Positions 12,113-22,810 of a stretch of DNA of 64,000 nt are shown here, one piece after another. Below the pieces are notes generated by a model. That model saw nothing but the letters and a program-made list of their open reading frames with translations, had not been told where the DNA came from and searched no databases. Source of the stretch: Trichoderma breve (taxonomy: Eukaryota > Ascomycota > Sordariomycetes > Hypocreales > Hypocreaceae); the NCBI RefSeq assembly GCF_028502605.1, contig NC_079232.1, positions 1,612,001-1,676,000 of the forward strand, read 5' to 3'. Numbering within the stretch: position 1 is the stretch's first letter; each line of letters starts with the position of its first letter. Made by a program: the position numbers and the translations under genes.

Positions 12113-14119
12113 CTATTCGTCATCCATCTCGCCGTAGTCGTCCTCGTCTCCTTCAAAGCCAGTGTGCCCCATCCCTTCTTCCTCTTCAGAGCCGTTCTCG
12201 TTTTCCTCGTCATCCTCATCTTCGTCGTCATCATCATCGCTGCCAGCCTCAGAGTCCTCGCTCTGTTCCATCCTGCCCAGTATGCTCGCTGCCTCCGCTT
12301 CTGCGTCTGCCTCGAGGTCTGCATCTGCATCTGCATCGTGGGATGTAACAACAGACTGTCCTTCCATAGCATCGATGTCAATCTTAGCGCGAGGGCGAAC
12401 TCTCACATTGTAGACCTGGCTCTTCTTCTTGGACGGCTCTCGACCTCGGAGTTGCGTGAGCTCCTCAGTTGTTAGGTTTAGATTAGGTAGAGGAAGATGA
12501 AAAGTGGCCGAGGTAGATCGAATCGGCGTCTGATCTCCGCACTGAAGCGTTGGGGCGAAGTCTTCCTTGGTCAACTGCCGACCAAACTGGATCGCCACAA
12601 GCTTCGTCTTCATAATGGCCTTGACTTTTGCCCACAAGCCTCCGTGATACCACCCACTACTAACATCCCACGTCGAACGCACCTCTGCATTATCTAGCAG
12701 CTCCCGAAGCAATGGATCTGTAATATCGCACACCTGCCACACCTTGCCATCGGTGTGGTACGTCTCTCCGTCGAACATGTGGCTGGCCGATAACTCTTGG
12801 ACAAACTCCTTTGTTCGGCCCATCTGGACCCTCCGGAGGGATTGCCAGGTTTGGTCTTTACGGGCTCGCTTCTGCTTAGGAAGCTTGAACATGAGGGTTT
12901 GGTATATGCGATACTTGGGGTCTGTCCTGGGGTCGATTCCGTACGGAACTACTCCATCTCTCCAAGGCCCACCCTTGAACTGATAAGCCGCATAGTTGAG
13001 GTACTTTTTCAGCTCGTTCCAATTTCGAAGCTTGCCGGCAAGGTGGTTCAATAGAGAACGACGAGTCCAGACTGGACGGTCTTCAAATGCTTCTTCCAGC
13101 TGAGCGATAACCTCCACCATACGCGGATCAGTCATGTCGGGGGGGATTTGGGGCCCGGTAGGGGCGGCATCTTCTGTTCCTATAAAGTGGCCAACTTGCT
13201 TGACCGCTGTTGTGTTGACGGTTCCGCCATCTTCTGTTAAGCGAACATACGGGTTCTGTGAATAAAAGTAGTTGAATGGCAGACTCATGTGGGTGAAGAT
13301 GGGCGGCGGTATGATGTCCACATTCGAGCCTTGGTCGATGCCGGGTGCAAACTTGAACTCCTTTAGCTTCTCGACTATGGTCGTAGTTAGTAAGTCGTCA
13401 AATGGCATGGGCAAAGAGAATTATATACCATCTCCGGGCAGCACTTGGTTGACAAATCTCTGCGCGAATGATGATTTGTCCATGTCCCAGTAAAAATCTG
13501 CCAGGCCCCTGAAGCGATGAGTGTGCTTAATCAATCCGACAGCCTCGACGTGGTATTTGTCGACATTGTCCTCCAATTTGCGTCTCAAAAGCCTTGGATC
13601 ATCGAGACGTGCTATGGAACGGACGTTTTCTGAGGGTGAGGCTTCATCGACGCCTTGAAGCTCTACGTCGCCTTGCCAGGGCTCGTTCGTCCCACGTTTG
13701 CGCTTCCTCCCTGTTCGTTTGGGAACTGTGACCTTGAGCACGATATTATGAGACCTGGCGTTATGTGACATGATGGGCGGACAAAAAGGTTCCTCTGGAT
13801 TTATATACAATGGTATTGAGTTTCTTAGAGGATCCAGGACCTATACGCAAGAAGGTTTGTTTATGAGCAAATCGACAAGACACACCCTGCTGCATATGAA
13901 CTACGGCATAACACTTACATGTCGTAGAGAAGGAACCCTGCCAAAGGCCTTGACAGCTCGGTCAACATCTTCGACAACTGCCGGGATCTCGACCGCAGTG
14001 AGCTCCCTTGGTGGTATGGCATATCGAGGAGCACCATCTTCGCGGCGGTCCCGAGCCGGATTCCTCGCTGTGCTTCCTGAGCTGCCGATTCCCACGTCCT
14101 CTTGACGAGGCGTGTCCAT
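12113..14119 (-). CDS. tfc1: Transcription factor TFIIIC subunit 5 (Tfc1/tau95/Sfc1), 3 exons
   Basis: This subunit of the RNA polymerase III factor TFIIIC contacts the A box of tRNA genes. Exons are 14119-13919, 13840-13429 and 13374-12113 (introns of 78 and 54 nt), coding for 624 residues. Exon 1 ends in the conserved N-terminal stretch VEIPAVVEDVDRAVKAFG. Exon 2 continues VLDPLRNSIPLYINPEEPFC. The second junction joins VLPGD to VEKLKEFKFAPG. The central part shows the tau95 signature FEDRPVWTRRSLLNHL...KYLNYAAYQFKGGPWRDG. It also has YGIDPRTDPKYRIYQTLMFKL. The C-terminus is a strongly acidic tail of D/E runs, typical of the subunit. An open frame from 14220 overlaps exon 1 in another frame and is a shadow. 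The gene diverges from the PP2A subunit gene at 15600. Confidence 0.93.
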
Positions 14120-15599
14120 GGCGAAGGATTTTTTCGTGAAGCTTCAATACCTTTTAGCTTCCGTTCATATCTGGATGGATCAATGGTGGATTTGATGGAT
14201 GCCAAACAAGACCCCTGCAACAGCTGCTGAAAAAGCTCCAGCTAGCGAAACAGTCTGAATCAAACAACTGGAGCTGGAATGGGGTGGCATACAGTACAGG
14301 CCAGGGGCATCGCGCACCGTGTCGCTCCAGACGCTAAATGAGGCCCCAGGTAAGGAGGTACGTAATTTACGCATCACGCGCTTGTTGGGGCGGTGTTTGA
14401 GACTCGAGCTTCTGCACTTCCGATTGGCCAGCGGCACTGTCCATCCTGACCACTGCAGCGCCTGGACAGTGCCCTAAGACATGCCGCACAGTATGAAGGC
14501 CTGTCGAGGAGCTTGGACAACACTGGCACTGAATGCCCGGGTTATTGGAGACGACAGTCCTTTGGTGGGATCAAATCACAAAAGGTGTCATGCCTATTGA
14601 GCGAGCTGGTCGCCGTCCATTCTCTCGTTTGTTTCCCGTCGCGATCAATTGATTCAGTCCCGTCCTCAGCTCCCTATTGTGTAGCTGGAGCATTCGAGCC
14701 GCTACGGGGGAATCGGATTTAGTGCCAGTCCTTAGCGAACAACTCGCCCCTACGGCCCCTACAGCCCCTACAGGCTACAGCCCAGCCCCTACAGCCGGGT
14801 CGTTGGACAGGTACCCGGCAGTACTCCCCAGCAGCAGTGATCGCCTGAGCGCCGGCTAGGCACAGGTACAGCCGTACAGGCAGGTTCAGGTTCCACGTCT
14901 CGACTCTTCAGCAACAGCAACTCCCCCGCGTCAACGCCTCTCTGACGGCTAAACCTCCAAGCTGCTTGTTGTTAGCTCCTCTGATCTGATCTGAGCGTGC
15001 TGCCAGCATCCAGCCCGCCGCTGACGCTCTCTACCTCTGCCTCTCGACCTCTCTTTCATCTCTATCTCGCGATCTCTCTCGGGCGACAGGCGGATCAAAG
15101 GCCAAAGACCAGCCCATCGCCTTCTCGACGTCGACTCTGCGCGACCAGACGACAATTGGCCACCCTGAAGCCGCCCCCAACACCCTCCGGCCCAGTCCAA
15201 TCCAATCCAATCCTGCTACTCTACTCTGGGCGGACTGCCATCCATCGCACCGGATCGACCCCTGCCCTCTTGCTGTCTCCGACCAGCTCCCTGAGACCCG
15301 CGTTCCTGCGTCCAAACGAGCCCTCTCTGTCCCTCCCAGGTCGAAGCCGCCTCCTACACAGACGTCGACGCAATCAGGTCATCGCCTCTGCCATCGCCTC
15401 TGCAAACACGCGCCTTCGTGGCCCGACGACGCCGTTTACCCCCGGCATAGCTGGCGTTGCCCCCCTTCGCCTAGGCTCGCCTCACCTCCGCTCCGCATCC
15501 CGACTGTGTGTTGCCTTGCTACCCCACTGCGGCTACGGAGTTGGCTGGACGGCTTCCGGTCTTCGATATAGTTATTCCTGAGCAGCGTTGCAAGCCAAG
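14120..15599. promoter_or_regulatory. Divergent promoter region tfc1 / B56 subunit, with ATG-free leader
   Basis: 1,480 bp separate two divergent genes. The half next to the B56 gene is C-rich with CT tracts and contains no ATG on the plus strand from 14591 to the start codon at 15600. That suggests a long leader kept free of upstream start codons. A short GC-rich tandem repeat lies at 14745-14796. I see no further gene. Confidence 0.55.
14745..14796 (+). repeat. GC-rich 9-nt tandem repeat
   Basis: A unit close to GCCCCTACA is repeated at 14746, 14755, 14764 and, after an interruption, near 14785. It sits in the upstream region of the B56 gene. Confidence 0.8.
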
Positions 15600-17882
15600 A
15601 TGAAGCGATTCAGCCAGAGAGTAGTGAGTCCCCCCTCCCTTGATACCCGTTGCGCGCTCTAGGTGCTGTCCGTCGGCGTCGCTCCCCTTTGTCCAGCTAG
15701 CTGGCAGCCGCTGATGCCAAGTCGTCCAACTAGCTCTCTCGAGGCAAAGATGCCACAAAGTCCTCCAAGAAGAATAAGGATTCCAAGGATGGAACTTCGT
15801 CTCCCTCGTCTCGAGACTCCAACCAGTCCCCGGTACTGACCCCATCGTCCTCGACATCGACCCTCAACGACTTACGCAACAAGCCGCTGCCGCAGAATGC
15901 TGGCCATGGAGGCGATCACGGTGCTGGCCAGCCATCTGGCCTTTCTGGTGCTTCTCAACCAGGCCTCGCTGACCGCTTTGGTCCCATGGGCGGCGCTGCC
16001 AACCCCAACGGTGCCAATGCGGGTGGCAGAGGACCTCCAACTGTTGTCATCAGCCCGACCCCAGGTGTAAGTTTCGCTCAAGCTCGCGAGCCGCTCACGA
16101 CTTTTGACGCTGATTGTTCTTCTCCCCCCTTCTAGCACATCCCTCCTCCTGGAGCTACCGAGACGATGCCCCATGAACTAGCCCCCCCGAAACCGGGCCA
16201 GAAGTCTCTCATGATCAATCGCATGGATAACCGAGATGCTATCCCAGAAGGCTTGCGGACACCAAAGCGACAGCACTCATCGCGATTTGACATTTCCGCC
16301 CATCGCGAGCTGGAGAAGCTTCCCGGCTTCCACGAAGTACCGCCTAACAGGCGCCAGGAGCTGTTCATGCAAAAGATCGATCAGTGCAATGTCATCTTTG
16401 ACTTTAACGACGCTAGTGGTGACATGAAAGCCAAGGAGATCAAGCGACTAGCTCTTCACGAACTACTGGATTACGTTGCCAACAACAGGCAGGTCATCAC
16501 CGAGCCCATGTATCCCAGAGTCGTTGAGATGTTCAGCAAGAACCTTTTCAGACCAATCCCGCCCCCATTGAACCCCCAGGGCGAGGCTTTCGATCCGGAG
16601 GAGGACGAGCCCGTTCTGGAGGTTGCTTGGCCGCACATCCAGGTCGTTTACGAGTTCTTTTTACGTTTTATCGAAAGCCAGGACTTCAACACCAACATTG
16701 CCAAGGCCCACATTGACCACAGCTTTGTGCTCCAGCTGCTGGATCTCTTTGACTCTGAGGACCCCCGAGAGCGAGACTTCTTGAAGACGACCCTGCATCG
16801 CATCTACGGCAAGTTCCTCAACCTTCGATCGTTTATTCGACGATCAATCAACAACGTCTTCTTCCAGTTCACCTACGAAACCGAGAGATTCAACGGCATT
16901 GCCGAGCTCCTAGAGATTTTGGGCTCCATTATTAACGGATTCGCCCTGCCTCTGAAGGAGGAGCACAAAATCTTCTTAACCCGCGTCTTGCTCCCCCTGC
17001 ACAAGCCCAAGAGCTTGAGCATGTACCACCCTCAACTCGCTTATTGTATTGTTCAGTTTCTGGAGAAAGACGCATCTCTCACCGAAGATGTAAGGAGGCC
17101 CTCTTCACCAATCTTACCAAGTATGTTGCTAGTATACTAACAAAAGGCTCCACATAGGTCGTTCTTGGGCTGCTACGCTACTGGCCAAAGGTTAACAGCA
17201 CAAAGGAGGTAATGTTCTTGAATGAGGTTGAAGACATCTTCGAAGTGATGGATCCGGCCGAATTCGCCAAGGTCCAAGAGCCTCTGTTCCACCAGCTTGC
17301 CAAGTCAGTGGCCAGCCCTCATTTCCAAGTCGCCGAGCGTGCGTTGTACTTCTGGAACAACGAATACTTCTGCAACCTTGTAAGCGACAATGTGGAAATC
17401 ATTCTTCCCATCATGTTTGCTCCTCTCTACGAAAACTCTAAGGGTCACTGGAATAGGTATGTTGACGACGCTTCTTGGGTTGGGAAATTTGGCACCGTAT
17501 GAACTAACGCGTGAGCAGAACAATCCACGGCATGGTTTACAATGCTATGAAGCTTTTCATGGAGATCAACCCCCAACTCTTCGACGATTGCTCCCACGAC
17601 TACACGGAGCAGCAGAACAGTGCAGCAGCTCGAGAAGCGCTGCGGGAGCGGAAGTGGGCCGCTTTGTCTCAGCAGGCTGACGAGCGGAGAGCATCACTGG
17701 GCCTGGGCCACGCTGAGGCGCCTGGCAGGGCTCAGGGAGGTAACCTCCCACGAGTCGATGAGGTCGATCCCGCTGCTGAAGACAACCAAAAACGCCTTGA
17801 TTCGCTCAAGCTTCAAGATGCCACCGGTCGCCAAAACGCTCACGAGCGACAAAGCTCCGTAGGGTCCAACCGAAGTAGATAG
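15600..17882 (+). CDS. rts1: PP2A B56-type regulatory subunit (Rts1/ParA), 5 exons
   Basis: This is a regulatory B' subunit that targets protein phosphatase 2A, with roles in septation, stress response and chromosome cohesion in fungi. Exons are 15600-15623, 15734-16066, 16136-17089, 17158-17456 and 17519-17882; introns are 110, 69, 68 and 62 nt; the product is 657 residues. Exon 1 encodes only MKRFSQRV. Exon 2 is Ser/Lys/Pro/Gly-rich and unstructured. The B56 core starts in exon 3 ([15 protein letters not shown]) and includes [19 protein letters not shown]. It also includes [13 protein letters not shown]. Exon 4 has [15 protein letters not shown] and ALYFWNNEY, and the last junction reads [20 protein letters not shown]. 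The C-terminus is charged and variable. Each junction preserves frame and family sequence. Confidence 0.95.
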
Positions 17883-19035
17883 TCTCGGTTTGACGAACGA
17901 GCCTTTCCTCCCTACAGGTTGACGACCAATTGCTTCGCTTCGTCTTCTTGATTCTGCCCGTCCAATGGCCCTCCTTTCCCGCTAATTTCTTGGCAGCCGA
18001 GAGTCTTGCAATATAGACTCAGTGGAAGTACTGTTCTTGTAGGTGCCGGGGGATCATGAGCTGCCCAGTAGTATTCAGGGAGGGATTTTTTTTTGGATGG
18101 CAGATCAAAATTTCGGGGCTCGGGCTATAAGGGGACTGACTGCTTGAATGGGGCTGCGAAGGGGCTTGGTGACTCAAGTAATGTTGATGATTCTTCTCTT
18201 TTTTTTTTCGTCCTTTTCTCATGTTCATCTGCATAGGCAGACTTGCAAAACACCGATATTGAGCAGGATTCATGTACGACGGGGGGTCGATCCAATAATC
18301 ATTATTTTTTTTTACTCCTTTTTTTGTCCTTTTTTATTTTATCCCTTTATTGCTTTTCTGCAGGGGATGCCAAAAACGCAGAATGAGGAGTGTTGCAATG
18401 TTGCCCCTGAACATGGAAGCAGAGAAGGAGAAAAAAAGAGTGTTTAGGCTATAGATTGCCAGGCATTGTTGGAGCTGAAGTGGGAGAGAAGGCTGAAGCT
18501 AAAATGAGAAAGGAGGGCATTTTTGTTGGTAGAATAGCGGTTGTATGTTTTTTTTTCCATGTTCAGGAGGGAGAGCTTGGGGGTTTCTTTTGTTTTACTC
18601 CTTCTTCTCTCTCTTGCTGATGGGGGGTTGGTGTGAGTTGGGTTTTGGTTGGTAGTTGTGGGGGACATTGTGTGTGCTTTTGTGTGTACTTGACTCGAAT
18701 AGACTATTTGCTTTGTTCTTTTTCATGTATTGTATTTGAACTGTGTATTTTTCTAGACTGTTGACGTAAACAGTGGTGTGTTCTCACTTAAGGTATCTAT
18801 CAAGTGTCTGTCCTTAAGTAGCATCGTCATGATAGCTTCTATTAGATTTAATTGAAAGGGTAAATATCTAGCAATACACAATACACTATTCGTGAGGCCT
18901 ACGAGCCATGTTCATCACGTAAATCTGAGTCTAAGAAAGAAAATCGTTACAAAAACCCGAGACAAGCCCTCTTGTCATTACATTGACCGAAACGCCCTGC
19001 ATTATAAATTGGTATTTTTAAAAGACGACGAGCAG
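17883..19035. other. Intergenic, convergent 3' regions
   Basis: 1,153 bp lie between the B56 stop and the stop of the minus-strand CID gene. The plus strand is T-rich (18190-18370, 18540-18620), as expected for 3' UTRs. No gene is supported. Confidence 0.6.
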
Positions 19036-20776
19036 TTAATACTGCCCTCGATAGCCGCCACGGCCGTAGCCACCTCTTCCACGACCCCTATACCCGCCGT
19101 TTCCGCGTCCATAATGGTTGTTATGCAGAGGCGGTTGAGGTGGCTGCGGCGGCTGGGGTACAGATCCCGTGGGGAACTGGTTCATATTCATGAGGTGAGC
19201 CACCACATTGGGGGGAGGAGGAGGAGGCACCCAACCGTCTTGGGGAGCACTGAACGGCAGAGGAGGTACCGTACCAGGGGTCCATGACTGCGGAAATCCG
19301 CTCAGGGGAGGAGGGGGTGGTGGAATCGGGAATGGGAATCCCATAGAGTTAGGAGGAGGAGGAGGAAATGGCATATGTGGCACAGAGGCAGGCTGAGGAG
19401 GTTGAGGAGGCCGATCATCATACGAGCGAAACCTCGAGTCAGGTCGCTCGTTGTTGCCGTACCTGGCACCTGGGCTTCGACTTCGGCCGTCTTGGTCGCG
19501 GCTCTGATCACGACTGTGACCACGGGGGCGACTAGGGCTGCGGCTCCGGCTGTAGCTACGACTGCGGCTGCGGCTATGGCTATACGACCGTCCTCGTTGT
19601 CGGCTGCGACTCCTGGAACGCGACGAAAGCCTGGGGCGTTTGAACGAAGGCGGAGAGGAGCTTCGGGATCGGTCCTGGGAAAGGCTTCTTGATCTTGATC
19701 GTGGTCGCGACTTGGATGCAGATCGCGAACGCTCTGTGGAAGCTTTCTTTGACTTATTCAGCCTCTCCCTCATACGCTCACAGAATTGGCGAGACCAGCC
19801 ATAGTAGCTCTCTCCTCCAATAACCTCGCCTGTGATCTCGTCGATGATGATGCGCTCGCCCATTTCGCTATATCCCGTGCTGGGGTCGTCACCCGGATCG
19901 CTATCCTTGGAGTAAATGTAATCTGCATCTTTGAGCAGCGTCTTCACAGCATCCACAACTCGCTTCTCAGCAGGCCCAGCTGCCAACTGAATGGGACGGA
20001 CTTGATCGGGGATCATAGGCCTAGAAGAGTTTGGGGTGATGTGAGGTAACCATGTTCCAGCAGGCAGATCATACCAGGGGACAGAAGCATCTCCATGGAA
20101 GGAGGGCAGAATGTATGGCGCATCCTTTGCGAGCTTCAGTGAGCTCTCCGAGAGTTCGAGGTTTACTGCAGTTATCTCGGCAGAGCCATTGGACAAAGCT
20201 GTGCGAAGCTGGGTAACCACTTCGGGGGAGAAATACGCCTTATCCTCCCATAGCTTGATCAGCTCACTCAGCTTAGACTTGTGCTTGGGGCAGTTGTCGA
20301 AAGCTGCCGCATTCCCAATCATTGCTGGTAGGACTCCAGCCCACGCCTCTCCAAGCTTTCGGTTGCTCTGGCGCACGACTTCGTGGAAAAGGACGTCATT
20401 GGCAATATACAGGAGATGCAGCCTCCGTCTCTTGGTGCTGGGGCGCTTCCCGTCATTCTCTACAGCCAAATTCTTGGACAAGACGGCCCAGAACTTGCCC
20501 AAGGCTGTGCAGCGCGCGGAGGAAGGCACAATGTTCTCGACTATCCAAGCCTTACATTTCTAACCCAGGGGAGTTTAGTGATCTGTGCGCGGACGGGACA
20601 AAATGCTTGCGAGCAATGTGTCAAACCTGAACGTTCTGGCGGGAGCACTGGACGATGGCGTTGTCTAGCAGCGAGAAGAAGTCGTCGACCGCGGCGCGGT
20701 TCAGCGAGACGGGATCGGCGCGAAAGAGAGTCGCTGACAGCGTCGCCTTGGTGATGGCCAGCTCTGGAGAAGCCAT
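19036..20776 (-). CDS. CID-domain RNA-processing protein with SR and RGG regions (CHERP/SCAF-like)
   Basis: Exons are 20776-20627 and 20559-19036 (67-nt intron), coding for 557 residues; the junction restores RQNVQ-KCKAWIVENIVP inside the domain. Residues ~1-150 form a CID (RPR) domain, the fold that binds the phosphorylated RNA polymerase II C-terminal repeat: LLDNAIVQCSRQ, LHLLYIANDVLFHEV, FDNCPKHKSKLSELIKLWED. A conserved middle (GERIIIDEITGEVIGGESY) follows. Residues ~270-355 are RS/SR-rich, as in splicing factors. Then come proline-rich runs including PPPPPPL. The end is an RGG-type tail (GGYRGRGRGGYGRGGYRGQY). A role in pre-mRNA processing is inferred from these parts. The closest remembered architecture is animal CHERP; orthology is not shown. 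Confidence 0.82.
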
Positions 20777-21439
20777 GGCGGGCGAAAAGGCGGCCCAGAC
20801 GAGGGTGCAAGAATGCCGTTGATTTTCCCAGAGCTCAGATATAAAAAAGGTTAACGAGGGAGCTTGAAGTTGCTCGAGGCTGGAAGTTTGTCGCAGATGC
20901 CGGGAAAACCACGGAGGTACCTTGTAGCTTGCGAGAGCTTGTTCCGAAGCTCGCGAAAGCTTTGGGTCGATGATATGAGCTTGTATGGAATGCAAGAAGC
21001 ACGGTGAACGTTGACGGGATAATTGGAAAGATGTGATTATGATCCATATTGTTACTGTAAAAGCAAAATAAATTTGCAGAATCCAAGACTATCACACACA
21101 GGGAAGTTGAAGAGGTACCAACAGAGAAAAAATCTCACTCGGGATAAAGGATGATAGACAAACAGCTGCACCCTGGTTCTAGAGGCCTGCCGCGTGGTTT
21201 GTCCCGTCACATGCTAATTGCACTTACAACTTTCTTTGTCAATTGCCAACATTCTTTGTTTCATTGAGCCGGGCTTGGAGAATGGATATGCGTCAGTGCG
21301 CGGCGCGAATACTATATACAACCCTGCTAATAAGGGCATTATTTTACACCATGGAAGTTAATATACAAGCCCAGCATGGATGCCCAGCATAAACCCCAAT
21401 CAAACGAGGCTCCTCTTTTCTTCTTTGTTCTTCGTCTCT
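20777..21439. other. Intergenic, 663 bp
   Basis: This is the upstream region of the CID gene and the 3' side of the DUF4748 gene. Short open frames on the minus strand extend the CID frame upstream but lack family sequence; I see no separate gene. Confidence 0.55.
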
Positions 21440-22014
21440 TTAGCTGAATCTGTCCCCTTTACGAGCTCGATACGGCGTATCGCTCTCGTATTTGCTTTTC
21501 TCGGCTACACGCTCAGACTCTGTCGCTGGCGCATGCCTCGTGGCCGCGGGATCGTTGCTGGCTTCCTGGCTCGGCGAACCGGCATTGTCAGTCCTTGCAG
21601 GGCCACCGTTGCTCGTTACAGCACTGCCAGAGGCCACAGCCGCTTCATATTCCAGGGCCTTGTTGGCCGCTATTTTCTTGTGGTGCGCCTCGAGTTTGGC
21701 TTGGCGATCAGCCCGGATTTGCTGTTTGGCGAAATAGTATGCACCGCCACCGGCTGCCCATGACATATCAGCTGAGGGATTCAGCAAAAGGAGAACAGTG
21801 TAAGTGTATCTGCCTACCGACGCAAAGGGAGCCCCATCCAAGCCTGCGCAGAACAACATGGCATGTCTGGTTAGCAAATGGCTGTGTTCGTGAGCAGTGA
21901 CATGTAGGACAGGCGGGCTAGTACCAGAAAGATTTAACCTGAACAACGAGAGTAAGCAAAAAGCTGTCTGATCCCAGTGCTAGAGCCAAAGCGAGAGGCA
22001 CCTACAGTGTTCAT
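21440..22014 (-). CDS. Small DUF4748-type protein assembled from micro-exons (4 exons)
   Basis: Exons are 22014-22006 (9 nt), 21938-21925 (14 nt), 21843-21818 (26 nt) and 21771-21440 (332 nt), with introns of 67, 81 and 46 nt; the product is 126 residues. The spliced start reads MNTVKSFWLGWGSLCVADMS and continues WAAGGGAYYFAKQQIRADR, matching the N-terminal signature I recall for fungal DUF4748 proteins. All three junctions keep frame with GT/AG borders. The first ~35 residues are hydrophobic and Gly-rich, like a membrane or mitochondrial anchor. The rest is charged and disordered (AKLEAHHKKIAANKALEYEA, then Ser/Ala/Pro-rich). Function is unknown. An alternative is a start at MSWAAGG within the last exon, which would drop the conserved leader. 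Confidence 0.7.
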
Positions 22015-22791
22015 CGTGGTGGTCGGTACAATACAAATTCTAGGAATGCGGTGATTTCAGGAGCTTGTCAAATATCGCAGCGGTGGAGTCGGTAAGATGG
22101 AAGTTCCGAGTTGATGTGCTAGGACAAAGCCAAGTCGTCGGATCAAAAAGCTTAGCAGGCGGCGATGCACCGGTACTGTAAGTGCAATTGGCCAAGAACC
22201 GCTGCGCACTGGCTGCCACTGGCTTTCAGCGACAATTTTAGCGCTCAGACACCCGTGGTGGATCGCTGGCTCACACTGTGCAGGGACATCCTTACCGAGA
22301 TCTAATTTACAGTGCTAATTAATGGGCCCAGCCTTTTTCTGGATATGACATAGATCATCCGCACCATCTAAAGACACGCAAGCACCTCGACAAACTTGGA
22401 AGCTTTTTCCCACGACAGTTGAAGGAGATCCCCCCTTTCTTTGTTTCGTTCCCTTTGAAGTCAGTCGGTTGATGCTTCACCTGTTTCGCTAGCTATCCGG
22501 CCGTGCCATAATGCTCTAGAGCCTCCAGCGCTCATACCGTCCGAACACTCGAATTCCGGCTCGTCACCGCGATCCTCTGCTCTGCCCCTCGATAATCCTC
22601 CCCCCTTAAGGCCGCACGATTTCCACCTATCACGAGGACCCTACACGTTTTTCTTCTGCTTATTCTCCAACTGCCTGTCCGTGTGCTCTACGACACACTT
22701 GCCCCATCTCTTGGTGCGCGTATGATCTTGTAGGAGACCAAGCCGTGGGTGTAATGGGTAGTCTTGCCCAGGACCCCACCGACCAGAAATC
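22015..22791. promoter_or_regulatory. Divergent promoter region DUF4748 gene / 5-phosphatase
   Basis: The 777-bp divergent spacer contains two short upstream ORFs on the plus strand. One is ATG-CTC-TAG at about 22510. The other is an 18-codon ORF at 22754-22810 that overlaps the main start. A pyrimidine-rich stretch precedes the start codon. Confidence 0.55.
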
Positions 22792-22810
22792 ATGTCTTCC
22801 CCTAGTATAG
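22754..22810 (+). promoter_or_regulatory. uORF overlapping the 5-phosphatase start codon
   Basis: ATG at 22754 opens 18 codons in a different frame and stops with TAG at 22808-22810, past the main ATG at 22792. If the mRNA includes it, ribosomes would have to leak past it to start the main frame. Confidence 0.5.

Noticed and set aside
13915..14220. 101-codon frame overlapping tfc1 exon 1
   Set aside because: A different frame; the overlapping exon carries the conserved TFIIIC N-terminus and a good donor.
14997..15581. 194-codon open frame just upstream of the B56 gene
   Set aside because: It has no ATG (opens at GTG), is Pro/Ser/Arg-rich as any C-rich DNA would read, and lies in the leader.
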